NCBI RefSeq assembly: GCF_000757905.1 | Contig: NZ_JRLH01000001.1 | Strand: one strand, 5' to 3' | From: Arsenophonus nilaparvatae | GTDB lineage: Bacteria; Pseudomonadota; Gammaproteobacteria; Enterobacterales; Enterobacteriaceae | DNA: 64,000 nt | Part shown: piece after piece, positions 49,280 through 58,763 of the stretch | How the letters are laid out: each line of letters starts with the position of its first letter | How positions within the stretch are numbered: position 1 is the stretch's first letter | The notes under the pieces: model-generated | Seen by the model: only the letters and a program-made list of their open reading frames with translations | What the model was told of the DNA's origin: nothing | The model's database searches: none | Program-made: the position numbers and the translations under genes

Positions 49280-50608
49280 TTAATTAATATTAAGTATTAA
49301 AATTTTTGAGCATCGTTGATAATTATAAAGCGCTTGTTTTTTTATTGGCAACATATCAACTTTTGCTGGAAAAAATCCTCTTTCTAGAAACCAGTGAGTA
49401 CTTCGGGTTGTTAATACAAAAAGTTTTTCTAAATTTAAATTATTGGCTTGTAGAGTAATGTGTTTAAGCAGTTTTTCACCCCTTGATAAATTACGATAAT
49501 CAGGATGTACAGCCAGGCAAGCCATTTCTCCAGACTTTTCTTCTAAATAGTCATAAAGTGCTACGCAAGCGATGATCATATTTTCTCGCTCGATGATAGT
49601 AAATTTGTCAATTTCTATTTCTAATTGTTCACGTGAACGGCAAATTAATATTCCTTGCTGTTCCAACGGTTGAATTAATTCTAATATTCCTGCAATATCA
49701 TTGATATTAGCTCGACGAATTTGTTCACAATTTTCCATGATAATTTGGCTACCGATACCTTCATGAGAGAAAAGTTCTTGTAATAAAGCACCATTCTCTT
49801 GATAGCTTATCAAATGGCTGCGACGAACACCTTGCCGGCATGCTTTAATTGCGCTATATAAAAAATGCAGTATGTCAGAATGATTATTTGGCTGTTTTTC
49901 CAATTCAGCAATATACTTTTCAGCTTCATTCGGCGAGAGTTCCGATAATATATTGCCATTTTTATCACTAATTCCTTGTGAAGAGCAAAATCCAATTAAT
50001 TTTTCTGCTTTTAATTTTATTGCCAATTGTGTTGCGATTGTTTCTGTCGACAAATTAAAACTTTCTCCGGTGACCGAAACAGCAATTGGGCTAATTAATA
50101 CAATGGAGCCGTTTTTTAAATGATGGTTGATGGATACTTCATCGATTCTTCGTATACCTCCGCTATGGCAATAATCAACACCATCGTCAATCCCTAAAGG
50201 TTGAGCAATAATAAAATTACCACTGACGACATTTATATGGGCACTTTGCAATGGCGTATTGTTGAGACTCATTGATAACAGAGCAGTAATATCTAATTGT
50301 AATGTCCCCGATATTTGTTTAGCTAACTCTAGGGTATTTGCATCAGTGACGCGAATATTTTTATGGTAGATTATCGGATATTGTTGGTTTATGAGTTTTT
50401 TATCTATCTGTGGGCGTATGCCATAAACAATAACTAGCCGAATACCCAGACTGTGTAATAAACCGATATCGCTAATGATATGAGCAAAATTTTTATCTGC
50501 GATAGCGTTACCGTTTAATGTAATAACAAAAGTTTTATCGCGATGTATATTAATATAGGGAACAGAGTGGCGAAATCCATTAACTAAATCAGTACGACGT
50601 CCTTTCAT
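49280..50608 (-). CDS. argA: N-acetylglutamate synthase ArgA
   Basis: First step of arginine synthesis. It has an N-terminal amino-acid-kinase-like domain (NIRVTDANTLELAKQ, TLQLDITALLSMSLNNTPLQ) and a C-terminal GNAT domain (GEMACLAVHPDYRNLSRGEKLL). The ATG at 50608 has GAGGAA just upstream and gives 442 aa (E. coli 443); the frame is open 26 codons further. Upstream, at about 50726-50735, one good ARG-box half-site (AATTATTCA) is visible, so ArgR control is possible but not shown. Divergent from amiC. Confidence 0.96.
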   Translation of the reverse strand: MKGRRTDLVNGFRHSVPYINIHRDKTFVITLNGNAIADKNFAHIISDIGLLHSLGIRLVIVYGIRPQIDKKLINQQYPIIYHKNIRVTDANTLELAKQISGTLQLDITALLSMSLNNTPLQSAHINVVSGNFIIAQPLGIDDGVDYCHSGGIRRIDEVSINHHLKNGSIVLISPIAVSVTGESFNLSTETIATQLAIKLKAEKLIGFCSSQGISDKNGNILSELSPNEAEKYIAELEKQPNNHSDILHFLYSAIKACRQGVRRSHLISYQENGALLQELFSHEGIGSQIIMENCEQIRRANINDIAGILELIQPLEQQGILICRSREQLEIEIDKFTIIERENMIIACVALYDYLEEKSGEMACLAVHPDYRNLSRGEKLLKHITLQANNLNLEKLFVLTTRSTHWFLERGFFPAKVDMLPIKKQALYNYQRCSKILILNIN

Positions 50609-50855
50609 ATGTTCCTCATATAAATGACTGTTCTTAATGAAAGTATTTTTATGATTTTTGACACAAAATAGCAAGAAGAAATGCATGAAAAATCATCATT
50701 ATTGCTTCAGAATATATTAGTAGCTAATTATTCATAAAGAGCAATTTATTAATGACAGCTCATTAATGATTGGTTAAAGTTTTCTATAGTTATTTTTTTG
50801 TTGTTGATAATATTGAGCGGTTTATAATTATTTGATGCTTTAAGTGGATTTTTCG

Positions 50856-52106
50856 ATGGATCATTCAAATCACGGTTTTTCAAGACGACGTCTTCTGCAA
50901 GGTGCAGTGGCTACTATGCTGTTAAGTATTAGTCCATTCGGGCTAGCTTCATCTTCAAGTATAGTTGCTATTCGTATCTGGCCTGCCTCTAGTTATACCC
51001 GAGTAACGTTAGAATCGAATATTGCTTTAAAATATCGTCAATTTGCTTTATCTGGGCCTGATCGTATTGTTGTTGATTTAGAAAATATGCAGTTAAATAG
51101 TGTGTTGCAGGGCATTAGCCAGCAAATCAGTTCACGTGATCCTTATTTAAAATTAGTCAGAGTAGGCCAATTTGATCAAAAAACGGTTCGCTTAGTTTTT
51201 GAAGTAAAAACTCATGTTGAACCTCAAATGTTTACTATTGCGCCTGTTGCTGGTTTTAAACATCGTTTAGTGGTTGATTTTTATCCTGCTTCAGGTGTTT
51301 ATACTGATGATGATCCGTTGTTAGCGCTATTAGAAGATTATAACAAAGGTAAATTGGATAATACGTTGCCGGTTAAAGCGAAAAAGCCAGCGGGTAAAGC
51401 CGGGAGAGATAGGCCAATTATCATCATGATCGATCCTGGTCATGGTGGAGAAGATCCTGGTGCTATAGGAAAATATAAAACGCGGGAAAAAGATATCGTA
51501 TTGCAAATTGCACGTAGATTAAAAATATTAATTAATCGTGAACCCAAGATGAAAGTTTATATGACTCGTAATGAAGATGTTTTTATTCCTTTAAAAGTGC
51601 GAGTTGCAAAAGCGCGGAAAATGCAAGCTGATTTATTTGTTTCTATTCACGCTGATGCCTTTACTAATCGTAAGGCGAGAGGTTCCTCAGTATTTGCATT
51701 ATCGACCAAAGGAGCAACCAGTAATACCGCCCGTTATTTAGCTCAAACACAGAATGAGGCCGATCTGGTTGGTGGTGTCAGTAAAAGTGGTGATAAATAT
51801 CTTGATCACACCATGTTTGATTTAGTTCAGACGGCGACTATTAATGATAGTTTGAAATTTGGGACAGAAGTGCTTAAACGGATGGGTAACGTTAACAAAT
51901 TGCATAAAAACATTGTTGATCAAGCGGGTTTTGCGGTATTAAAGGCACCAGACATCCCGTCAATTCTAGTTGAAACTGCTTTTATCAGTAATATTGAAGA
52001 AGAGCGAAAACTAAAGACAGCAAAATTCCAACAGCAGATGGCAGAATCCATTTTTCGGGGTATTAAAGCTTATTTCGACAACGGCGGAAAATTGGCTTTG
52101 CGTTAA
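50856..52106 (+). CDS. amiC: N-acetylmuramoyl-L-alanine amidase AmiC
   Basis: Splits septal peptidoglycan so daughter cells separate. A Tat signal (FSRRRLLQG) is followed by an AMIN domain and an Amidase_3 zinc domain with IDPGHGGEDPGAIG, SIHADAF and VETAFISN. The ATG at 50856 gives 416 aa (E. coli 417). It is convergent with the tRNA-fMet array. Confidence 0.96.
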   Translation: MDHSNHGFSRRRLLQGAVATMLLSISPFGLASSSSIVAIRIWPASSYTRVTLESNIALKYRQFALSGPDRIVVDLENMQLNSVLQGISQQISSRDPYLKLVRVGQFDQKTVRLVFEVKTHVEPQMFTIAPVAGFKHRLVVDFYPASGVYTDDDPLLALLEDYNKGKLDNTLPVKAKKPAGKAGRDRPIIIMIDPGHGGEDPGAIGKYKTREKDIVLQIARRLKILINREPKMKVYMTRNEDVFIPLKVRVAKARKMQADLFVSIHADAFTNRKARGSSVFALSTKGATSNTARYLAQTQNEADLVGGVSKSGDKYLDHTMFDLVQTATINDSLKFGTEVLKRMGNVNKLHKNIVDQAGFAVLKAPDIPSILVETAFISNIEEERKLKTAKFQQQMAESIFRGIKAYFDNGGKLALR

Positions 52107-52166
52107 GTGAGTTAATTAGATAGATAATAGTCCTGTTGGGAAACTAATTTGATATTGAATGAAAGG

Positions 52167-52243
<77 letters not shown>

Positions 52244-52268
52244 TCTGAAATGATTAAGGTTTTTATAT

Positions 52269-52345
<77 letters not shown>

Positions 52346-52370
52346 TCTGAAATGATTAAGGTTTTTATAT

Positions 52371-52447
<77 letters not shown>

Positions 52448-52472
52448 TCTGAAATGATTAAGGTTTTTATAT

Positions 52473-52549
<77 letters not shown>

Positions 52550-52563
52550 TCCGATAGCGGCTC

Positions 52564-52591
52564 ACTATACTCAGGATCAGATCCGATGCAA
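52564..52591 (-). promoter_or_regulatory. Promoter of the tRNA-fMet array
   Basis: On the minus strand a -35 TTGCAT and a -10 TATAGT are 16 bases apart, the -10 ending 15 bases before the first tRNA. The stretch after the -10 (GAGCCGC) is G+C-rich, as in stringently controlled stable-RNA promoters. Confidence 0.7.
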
Positions 52592-53075
52592 GTTTTTTTC
52601 TTAAATATTGCGATATTTTTTTATATTTTGTACATAAAAGAGACTTGATGATTGTTTTTTGTTCTTTTATGCAAATTAGCAATCATGCTTATTGATATAC
52701 TTTGTCAGCAAAAAATCGATAGCGAAATATGTAATCAACAAACATAAATTCATAACTTTTTTAATGGTCATATAAAAATAGTTATTTAATGATTAGCTTA
52801 AATCAGTAAAATATTTTATCGGAAATTATCTTATCAAATGGGGTAGGGTATAATTTATTGCTAATTTAAAAATACAGAATAAGATGCAATTCAGTTGATA
52901 AGTATGATACAGATAATATGCTCTAGTCGTTATCACATGATTGACTATGCCATGCAGATGAATAGATAACGAATTAGTTTTTGTTATCATAATAGATTAA
53001 TCAGGATTTGAATTAATAAATTAGTTTCTTTTTTATTATTGGTGAACACGCTATTTTTGTTAGCTAAGGTTAGAC
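52592..53075. other. Intergenic region without mltA
   Basis: AT-rich sequence between the tRNA promoter and tcdA. In E. coli mltA (a lytic transglycosylase) lies in this neighbourhood; no reading frame or remnant of it is visible. The tcdA promoter must lie here. Confidence 0.55.
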
Positions 53076-53879
53076 ATGCAATTACTTCTTTCAGATGCTT
53101 GGTTGCGGCGCTTCGCAGGTATTGGCCGCCTCTATGGTCAAAAAGCATTAATGCTTTTTGCTCGTTCTCACATTTGTGTTGTTGGTATTGGCGGCGTAGG
53201 CTCATGGGCAGCGGAAGCATTAGCAAGAACCGGGATCGGCACTATTACTCTGATTGATCTGGATGATGTGTGCGTGACAAATATTAATCGACAATTGAAT
53301 GCATTAAGCGACACTATTGGTCAATCAAAAGTTGAAGTGATGAAATCACGTATTTTGCAAATTAACCCTGAGTGTCAAGTTAATATTATTGATGATTTTG
53401 TCTCGGCCAGCAATCTAGCTGAGTTGATATCTATTCAATTTGATTATGTGATTGATGCTATTGATAGCATGCGGCCTAAAGCTGCTTTATTAGCTTATTG
53501 TCGCCGTCATAAAATACCTGTCGTCACAACGGGAGGGGCTGGTGGGCAAATTGATCCGACACAGATCCAAGTCAAAGATTTAGCAAAAACGATCCATGAT
53601 CCCTTAGCAGCAAAATTACGTGAAAGATTAAAAAGTGATTTTAAAATAGTTAAAAATAGTAAAGGTAAATTGGGTATTGACTGTGTTTTCTCAACCGAAC
53701 AGTTAGTTTACCCACAAAGTGATGGAACCGTTTGTAAGGCTAAAAGTAATGCCGGAGGAACAATGCGTATGGATTGCGCCGCTGGTTTGGGTGCGGCAAC
53801 AATGGTAACTGCTAGTTTTGGTTTTATTGCTGTTTCTCATGTATTAAAAAAATTGCAGCGTAAAATGATAGCTAGCTAA
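53076..53879 (+). CDS. tcdA: tRNA threonylcarbamoyladenosine dehydratase TcdA (CsdL)
   Basis: An E1-like enzyme that uses ATP to cyclise t6A37 of tRNAs to ct6A. The nucleotide-binding VVGIGGVGSWAAEALARTG, LIDLDDVCVTNINRQ and DAIDSMRPKAALLAYC blocks match E. coli TcdA; TTGGAGGQIDPTQIQ and the C-terminal cysteines (IDCVFS, MDCAAG) are kept. 267 aa against 268. In E. coli it works with CsdA and CsdE, which are broken or absent here. Confidence 0.95.
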   Translation: MQLLLSDAWLRRFAGIGRLYGQKALMLFARSHICVVGIGGVGSWAAEALARTGIGTITLIDLDDVCVTNINRQLNALSDTIGQSKVEVMKSRILQINPECQVNIIDDFVSASNLAELISIQFDYVIDAIDSMRPKAALLAYCRRHKIPVVTTGGAGGQIDPTQIQVKDLAKTIHDPLAAKLRERLKSDFKIVKNSKGKLGIDCVFSTEQLVYPQSDGTVCKAKSNAGGTMRMDCAAGLGAATMVTASFGFIAVSHVLKKLQRKMIAS

Positions 53880-53905
53880 AAAGTATGAAATAATTTTTTT
53901 AATTA

Positions 53906-54780
53906 TTAGCGATCAAAGCTCGTTTTGGGCAATTTAGCGAGTTGATTTTCAGTATAATCTGTTAAGGCAATAGCGTAATTTTCAGCTTGTTGCCAATTAA
54001 TGGCTTTCATCCAGTCTATAACAGTGTTGAACGCCAACACTCCGGCAATATTTGGCGTACCTGCTTCAAATTGATACAGATACCTAATCCTATTGAGTCA
54101 TACAGTTTATGGGCTGAGAAGACAAAAAAATCAATGTCTAAAGCTTGTACATCAATACCACGATGCACAATACCTTGTGTACCATCAACCATGACTAAAA
54201 TATTATGTTGATAAGCTAGCCGAGTGATAGCCTGAATATCGGGTTATTCACCGGTAACATTCGACATTTAGCTAATGGCAATGATCCGAGTTTTTGTGTT
54301 AATAAGTGTTGTTAGGTGTTTAATTTACAGTTGTTTAAGTTCTTATAAGGGCCATTTAACGACTTTAGCATCAGTCTGTTCAGCCATTATCAACCATGGG
54401 ATCAAATTGGCATGATGTTCAATTTCGCTAACAATTATTTCGTCATTAGGTTGCAGGCGAGCACGAAAATAGCCTTGTGTAATAAAATTAATCGATTCAG
54501 TACTACCTTTTGTCCAAATAATTTCCTCGGCTAGATTGGTATTGATAAGTTCAGCAACTTTCTTGCCAGTTTGTTCATAAATATGTGTTGTTGTTTGTGC
54601 TGTAGGATGTTGGCCTCGATCAACGGACGTATTAATATGTTATTAGTAATCAACCGTTGCCGCGATCATACTCTTGGGCTTAAGGGATATTGCTGCGCTG
54701 TTTAGAAAAATAGTTTTGTTTTGTTATTGAGTAGCAGGAAAATATTGGCGAAATTGTGTTATAGAAAATGTTTTTGTCAT
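53906..54780 (-). pseudogene. csdA: Degraded cysteine desulfurase csdA
   Basis: Reading the minus strand from the ATG at 54780, pieces of CsdA appear in order but in different frames: MTKTFSITQFRQYFPATQ then a stop; EEIIWTKGSTESINF and EIIVSEIEHHANLIPWL; SNVTGE-stop-PDIQAITRLAY; VDGTQGIVH and SAHKLYDSIGLGI (PLP-Lys region); then, after a deletion of about 60 residues, FEAGTPNIAGVLAFNTVIDW. Homology stops near residue 315 of E. coli CsdA, so the catalytic Cys part is gone. csdE, downstream of csdA in E. coli, is missing. The gene is clearly dead. Confidence 0.93.
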
Positions 54781-54991
54781 GAAAACCACAGCTATCAGAA
54801 TATTTAGGATCTATATTGTGTAATTATTACAATTTTATCTTGTCCTAAATGATCTTTTTCATAAGGTTTGTTATATTTATTTAAATTAGAAAAGTAGTAT
54901 TAGTCCTGATTAATAATATCTATTCTATCAGTATCATATGTATATCTTCCGATTATATTCGGCGATGAGAAAGATATTTATTTAGCGAATA

Positions 54992-55019
54992 TAAAAAAAC
55001 GCCGCAATTTATTGCGGCG
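54992..55019 (-). terminator. Rho-independent terminator of gcvB
   Basis: A perfect 8-bp stem CGCCGCAA/TTGCGGCG (55000-55007 with 55012-55019), loop TTTA, followed on the minus strand by seven T. Confidence 0.95.
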
Positions 55020-55186
55020 CATTAAAATAACTATGGACAGACAAGGTAAATGTATAGGAGTGAAAATAGTAGTATTAACTACTCAACCTGGAAAAACCAG
55101 ATAATTTGTAAACACAACATCACAACCATAAAGCCAAGAACTTTAAATAAATTAACTGCTTAGCGATTCATTCAGGCCTAGGAAGC
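54992..55186 (-). ncRNA. gcvB: Small regulatory RNA GcvB
   Basis: On the minus strand, divergent from gcvA as in E. coli. The G/U-rich R1 seed (TTATGGTTGTGATGTTGTGT, 55112-55131) and the 3' part CATTTACCTTGTCTGTCC are nearly identical to E. coli GcvB, and a CGCCGCAA/TTGCGGCG terminator with seven T ends it. The 5' end CTTCCTAGGCC resembles the E. coli start. About 195 nt against about 205. GcvB base-pairs with mRNAs of amino-acid and peptide transporters, with Hfq. Confidence 0.92.
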
Positions 55187-55192
55187 AGCCTT

Positions 55193-55221
55193 ACTATAGA
55201 CATATACTGGTTTCTCTACAA
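55193..55221 (-). promoter_or_regulatory. gcvB promoter
   Basis: On the minus strand a -35 TTGTAG (55216-55221) and a -10 TATAGT (55193-55198) are separated by 17 bases; the predicted start falls near 55186. The GcvA-binding region should overlap or lie just upstream, in the 100 bases shared with the gcvA promoter. Confidence 0.65.
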
Positions 55222-55287
55222 TGGACAATTTATAATGCTTCAGATTATAAAAACTAATGGATATATAAGGATGAGTAAGACGCGATC

Positions 55288-56211
55288 ATGTCAAAATGTA
55301 TGCCTCCTCTTAATGCATTAAGGGTATTTGATGCGGCAGCACGCCATTTAAGTTTTACTAAAGCAGCAGAGGAGCTTTTTGTTACTCAGGCTGCAATAAG
55401 TCATCAAATAAAAGGTTTGGAAAATTTCTTGGGTTTGAAATTATTTCGTCGGCGTAATCGTTCATTATTATTGACTGAAGAAGGGCAAAGTTATTATTTA
55501 GATATTAAAGAAATTTTTTCTTCGTTACGCGAAGCTACTCGGAAACTACAGGCTCTCAGTGCAAAGGGAGCATTAACCGTCAGTTTATTACCAAGTTTTG
55601 CTATTCAATGGTTAGTGCCGCGCCTATCGAGTTTTAATCGTGCTTATCCTGATATCGATGTGCGCATTCAGGCTGTTGATCACGAGGGAGCTAAAATGGC
55701 TGATGATGTTGATGTGGCAATCTTTTATGGTTATGGTAATTGGCCAGGCTTAAGAACAGATCGTTTGTATGCGGAATACTTAATACCAGTCTGTGCGCCA
55801 GCCTTATTAGCGGGGCGTTACCCATTGAAAAAACCGCAAGATTTGATTCATCATACATTGCTACATGATTCTTCTCGACGTGATTGGCAAGCTTATGCAC
55901 GTCAATTATCATTACAAGATATTATTAACGTAGAACAAGGACCCATTTTCAGTCATAGTGCTATGGTTATTCAAGCCGCAATTCATGGTCAAGGAATCGC
56001 CTTGATTAATAACGTTATGACAAAAAATGAACTTGATACCGGTCGTTTGGTATGTCCGTTTAATGATGTTTTAGTCAGTAAAAAAGCTTTCTATTTAGTT
56101 TGTCATGATAATCAAGCGGAGTTAGGTAAGATTGCTGCATTTCGTCAATGGATCCTCGCAAAAGCAGCTAGCGAGCAGCAAAAATGGGGATTTGTTACCG
56201 GTGAGTTGTAA
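55288..56211 (+). CDS. gcvA: LysR-type regulator GcvA
   Basis: Controls the glycine-cleavage operon and gcvB according to glycine. The HTH LSFTKAAEELFVTQAAISHQIKGLE and the substrate-binding domain (VSLLPSFAIQWLVPRLSSFN, QGPIFSHSAMVIQAAIHGQG) match E. coli GcvA closely; 307 aa against 305. The start MSKCMPPLNALRVF is the family start. Divergent from gcvB. Confidence 0.97.
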   Translation: MSKCMPPLNALRVFDAAARHLSFTKAAEELFVTQAAISHQIKGLENFLGLKLFRRRNRSLLLTEEGQSYYLDIKEIFSSLREATRKLQALSAKGALTVSLLPSFAIQWLVPRLSSFNRAYPDIDVRIQAVDHEGAKMADDVDVAIFYGYGNWPGLRTDRLYAEYLIPVCAPALLAGRYPLKKPQDLIHHTLLHDSSRRDWQAYARQLSLQDIINVEQGPIFSHSAMVIQAAIHGQGIALINNVMTKNELDTGRLVCPFNDVLVSKKAFYLVCHDNQAELGKIAAFRQWILAKAASEQQKWGFVTGEL

Positions 56212-56259
56212 ACTATATGGCAAGTAAAATAATTAATTTAAAAAAAAAAGGATATTAAC

Positions 56260-56656
56260 GTGAATGCTCGTTTAATGTTGATATTTTCAGGAATTAGTGG
56301 ATTTTTTTGTGTCGCATTTGGCGCAATAGGTTCACATTTATTATCACCTCTACTAAACCATGATCAAATAGAATGGATTCGTATTGGTTTACGTTATCAG
56401 TCAATGCATACTTTAGTTCTTATGATATTAGGCGCTATCTTATTGCGTAAAGTTATTTTATGGTTTTATTGGGGGGGGAATTTTCTTCAGTATAGGTATT
56501 TTATTGTTCAGTGGCAGTTTTTATTGTATGGCACTTTTACAAGCAAAATATTTTGCCCATTTGGCACCAGTAGGCGGTTTTTGCTTTTTAATTGGCTGGA
56601 TATTAATTGTTATTGGTGCAACTCGGCTTAGGAATCCAACAATACGTCATGAATAA
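56260..56656 (+). pseudogene. ygdD: ygdD with a single-base frameshift in a G8 run
   Basis: A DUF423 membrane protein. The GTG at 56260 starts MNARLMLIFSGISGFFCVAFG, matching E. coli YgdD up to ILWFYWGG. Then a run of eight G (56471-56478) shifts the frame; with seven G the rest (IGILLFSGSFYCMALL, APVGGFCFLIGWILIVIGA, PTIRHE) reads through to 56656 in homology with E. coli. It overlaps the rlmM start. The lesion could be a true mutation, a slippery run that still yields some protein, or a sequencing error. Confidence 0.88.
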
Positions 56657-57941
56657 TAATATTATTTTATATTGTCGTTCAGGATTTGAAAAAGAGTGTG
56701 CGGCAGAAATTACTGATAAGGCTACCCAGATCGGCGTTTATGGCTATGCTAAAGTAAAAGATAATAGCGGTTATGTTTTATTTGAATGTTATCAGCCTAC
56801 TGATGCAGATCGTCTAGCTAAAGATATACCCTTTGGTACATTAATATTTGCTCGTCAACTAGTGGTTGTTAGCCAGTTATTGAAAGATTTGCCATCGAAC
56901 GATCGCGTATCACCGATTGTTGCGTTATTGCAAGGTGTGGTTGAACGAGCTGGTGAGTTACGAGTTGAAGTGCCGGATACGAATGAGAGTAAAGAGCTAC
57001 TGAAATTTTGCCGTAAATTTACTGTGCCTTTACGTCATGCGCTTCGTCAACAAAAAATATTGTTGCTGAAAGAAAACTATCAACGTCCGGTTATACATGT
57101 ATTTTTTATTGCTGCCGGCTGTTGCTATGTTGGCTATTCTTATGCAAATAACAATTCACCTTTTTTTATGGGGATCCCGCGGTTAAAACTGCCAGCGGAT
57201 GCGCCAAGTCGTTCAAATTTACTGTGCCTTTACGTCATGCGCTTCGTCAACAAAAAATATTGTTGCTGAAAGAAAACTATCAACGTCCGGTTATACATGT
57301 ATTTTTTATTGCTGCCGGCTGTTGCTATGTTGGCTATTCTTATGCAAATAACAATTCACCTTTTTTTATGGGGATCCCGCGGTTAAAACTGCCAGCGGAT
57401 GCGCCAAGTCGTTCAACATTAAAACGAAGCATTTCATCTATTTATTCCTTATGATGAGTGGGAAGAGCGTTTAGCATCGGGTATGAAGGCTGTTGATCTG
57501 GGTGCTTGTCCAGGCGGATGGACCTATCAATTAGTGAAGCGCAGTATGATGGTCGATGCGGTTGATAATGGATCAATGGCCGAGAGTTTAATGCAAACAG
57601 GTCAGGTACGGCATTATCGAACTGATGGTTTTAAATTTACTCCACACACTAAGAATATTAGTTGGTTGGTGTGTGATATGGTTGAAAAACCGGCAAAAGT
57701 TGCTGCTTTGATAACAGATTGGTTGTTAAAAGGCTGGTGCCGGGAAGCGATATTTAATTTAAAGCTACCGATGAAAAAACGTTATCAAGAGGTTTCATCA
57801 ATTTTGAACAAAATATCACAGACACTAAACGAAAATGGTATTAATGCTCAAATCCAAGCGAAGCAACTCTACCATGATCGCGAAGAGATCACGGTACATA
57901 TAAGACGAGTTTGGTCAGCCTCTATACCAGAGCGGGATTAG
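56649..57941 (+). pseudogene. rlmM: rlmM broken by a 200-bp duplication and a small deletion
   Basis: Would 2'-O-methylate C2498 of 23S rRNA. The first frame (MNNNIILYCRSGFEKECAAEITDKA) runs well to SRS, then enters a second copy of the last 200 bases (57215-57414) in another frame and stops at 57267. After the duplication a second lesion at about 57427 loses two or five bases within the stretch equal to TLKLEEAF of E. coli. The methyltransferase half (GMKAVDLGACPGGWTYQLVKR, VCDMVEKPAKVAAL) is well preserved, so the damage looks recent. Confidence 0.93.
57015..57414 (+). repeat. Exact 200-bp tandem duplication inside rlmM
   Basis: 57015-57214 and 57215-57414 are identical at every base; the two bases after each copy (AA) also match, and identity ends at 57417. 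No E. coli-type RlmM has this repeat, so one copy is new. The unit is not divisible by three, which breaks the frame. Confidence 0.96.
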
Positions 57942-57982
57942 AAGAACAGTGATTAACAATAAAATTTTTATTTTTCATTGTG

Positions 57983-58738
57983 TTATGGCGTAAATCTGAG
58001 TTGTTGTAAATTTCCATTTAACTGTAGATCGGTTTTGAGAGAGGCAACCTGTCGGCTAATAAAGGCTATTTTTTGCGCCGGTTCAATCCGTTTACGCCAT
58101 TTTTCGGGTAAGGAATGGATATTAGCAAAAATGGCCTCTAATGTGGGATATTGCTGAAGTAAAGTTGCTGCTGTTTTAGGGCCAATGCCGGTTATGCCAG
58201 GGATTTTACTACTATTTATGCCAGTTAGTCCCCAATAATCCTGCAGCTGTTCAGGTTTAACCCCAAACTCTTTATTAACAAAGGATAAATCAAGCCAACG
58301 TTTTTGAAAATAATCACGAATATAGATCGATGATGAAAGTAGCTGACAATAACCTTTATCTGTTGAAATGATGGTAACACGATAGCCAGCGGTGGCCACT
58401 TTAATTGCTAACGTTGCCGCCAGATCGTCAGCTTCATTTTCGATGGCATGCCAACAAGCTAATCCTTGCGCCTTAAATGCGATTTCAAGGTTTTTTATTT
58501 CGTGATAAAGATCATCTGGCATTGCTTGTCTGCCAGCTTTGTATTGAGGTAAAAGTTGTTGCCGCCAGTTATTTGTCTGATGTTCTTTGTTATCGAATAT
58601 TGCTACAGCGTGGGTAGGCGAAGTATGGTTAATTAGCTGGCGAAGAGTTGAAACGCAAGCTTGTTCGCAAGGGCTTCCTTGAACAGCATGAATTCGTCTG
58701 ATTAGATTTAAAGCATCAACAATAAGTAAGTGGATCAT
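57983..58738 (-). CDS. xni: Flap endonuclease Xni (ExoIX)
   Basis: A 5'-nuclease/flap-endonuclease-like protein related to the N-terminal domain of DNA polymerase I. LLIVDALNLIRRIHAVQGS, AVAIFDNKEHQTNWR-like and DDLAATLAIK blocks carry the acidic residues, and GLTGINSSKIPGITGIGPKTAATLLQQYP is the helix-hairpin-helix. 251 aa, as in E. coli. It is 25 bases downstream of ppnN; the sdaB and sdaC genes that lie between them in E. coli are absent. Confidence 0.95.
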   Translation of the reverse strand: MIHLLIVDALNLIRRIHAVQGSPCEQACVSTLRQLINHTSPTHAVAIFDNKEHQTNNWRQQLLPQYKAGRQAMPDDLYHEIKNLEIAFKAQGLACWHAIENEADDLAATLAIKVATAGYRVTIISTDKGYCQLLSSSIYIRDYFQKRWLDLSFVNKEFGVKPEQLQDYWGLTGINSSKIPGITGIGPKTAATLLQQYPTLEAIFANIHSLPEKWRKRIEPAQKIAFISRQVASLKTDLQLNGNLQQLRFTP

Positions 58739-58763
58739 AATTTTTTGTGCATAGTCTTGTCAG

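Noticed and set aside
50681..50737. ARG boxes between argA and amiC
   Set aside because: Only one half-site fits well and the other arm is degenerate, so I mention it under argA but do not list an operator.
53987..54211. 74-codon plus-strand frame
   Set aside because: It is antisense to the csdA remnant, whose homology is clear on the minus strand.
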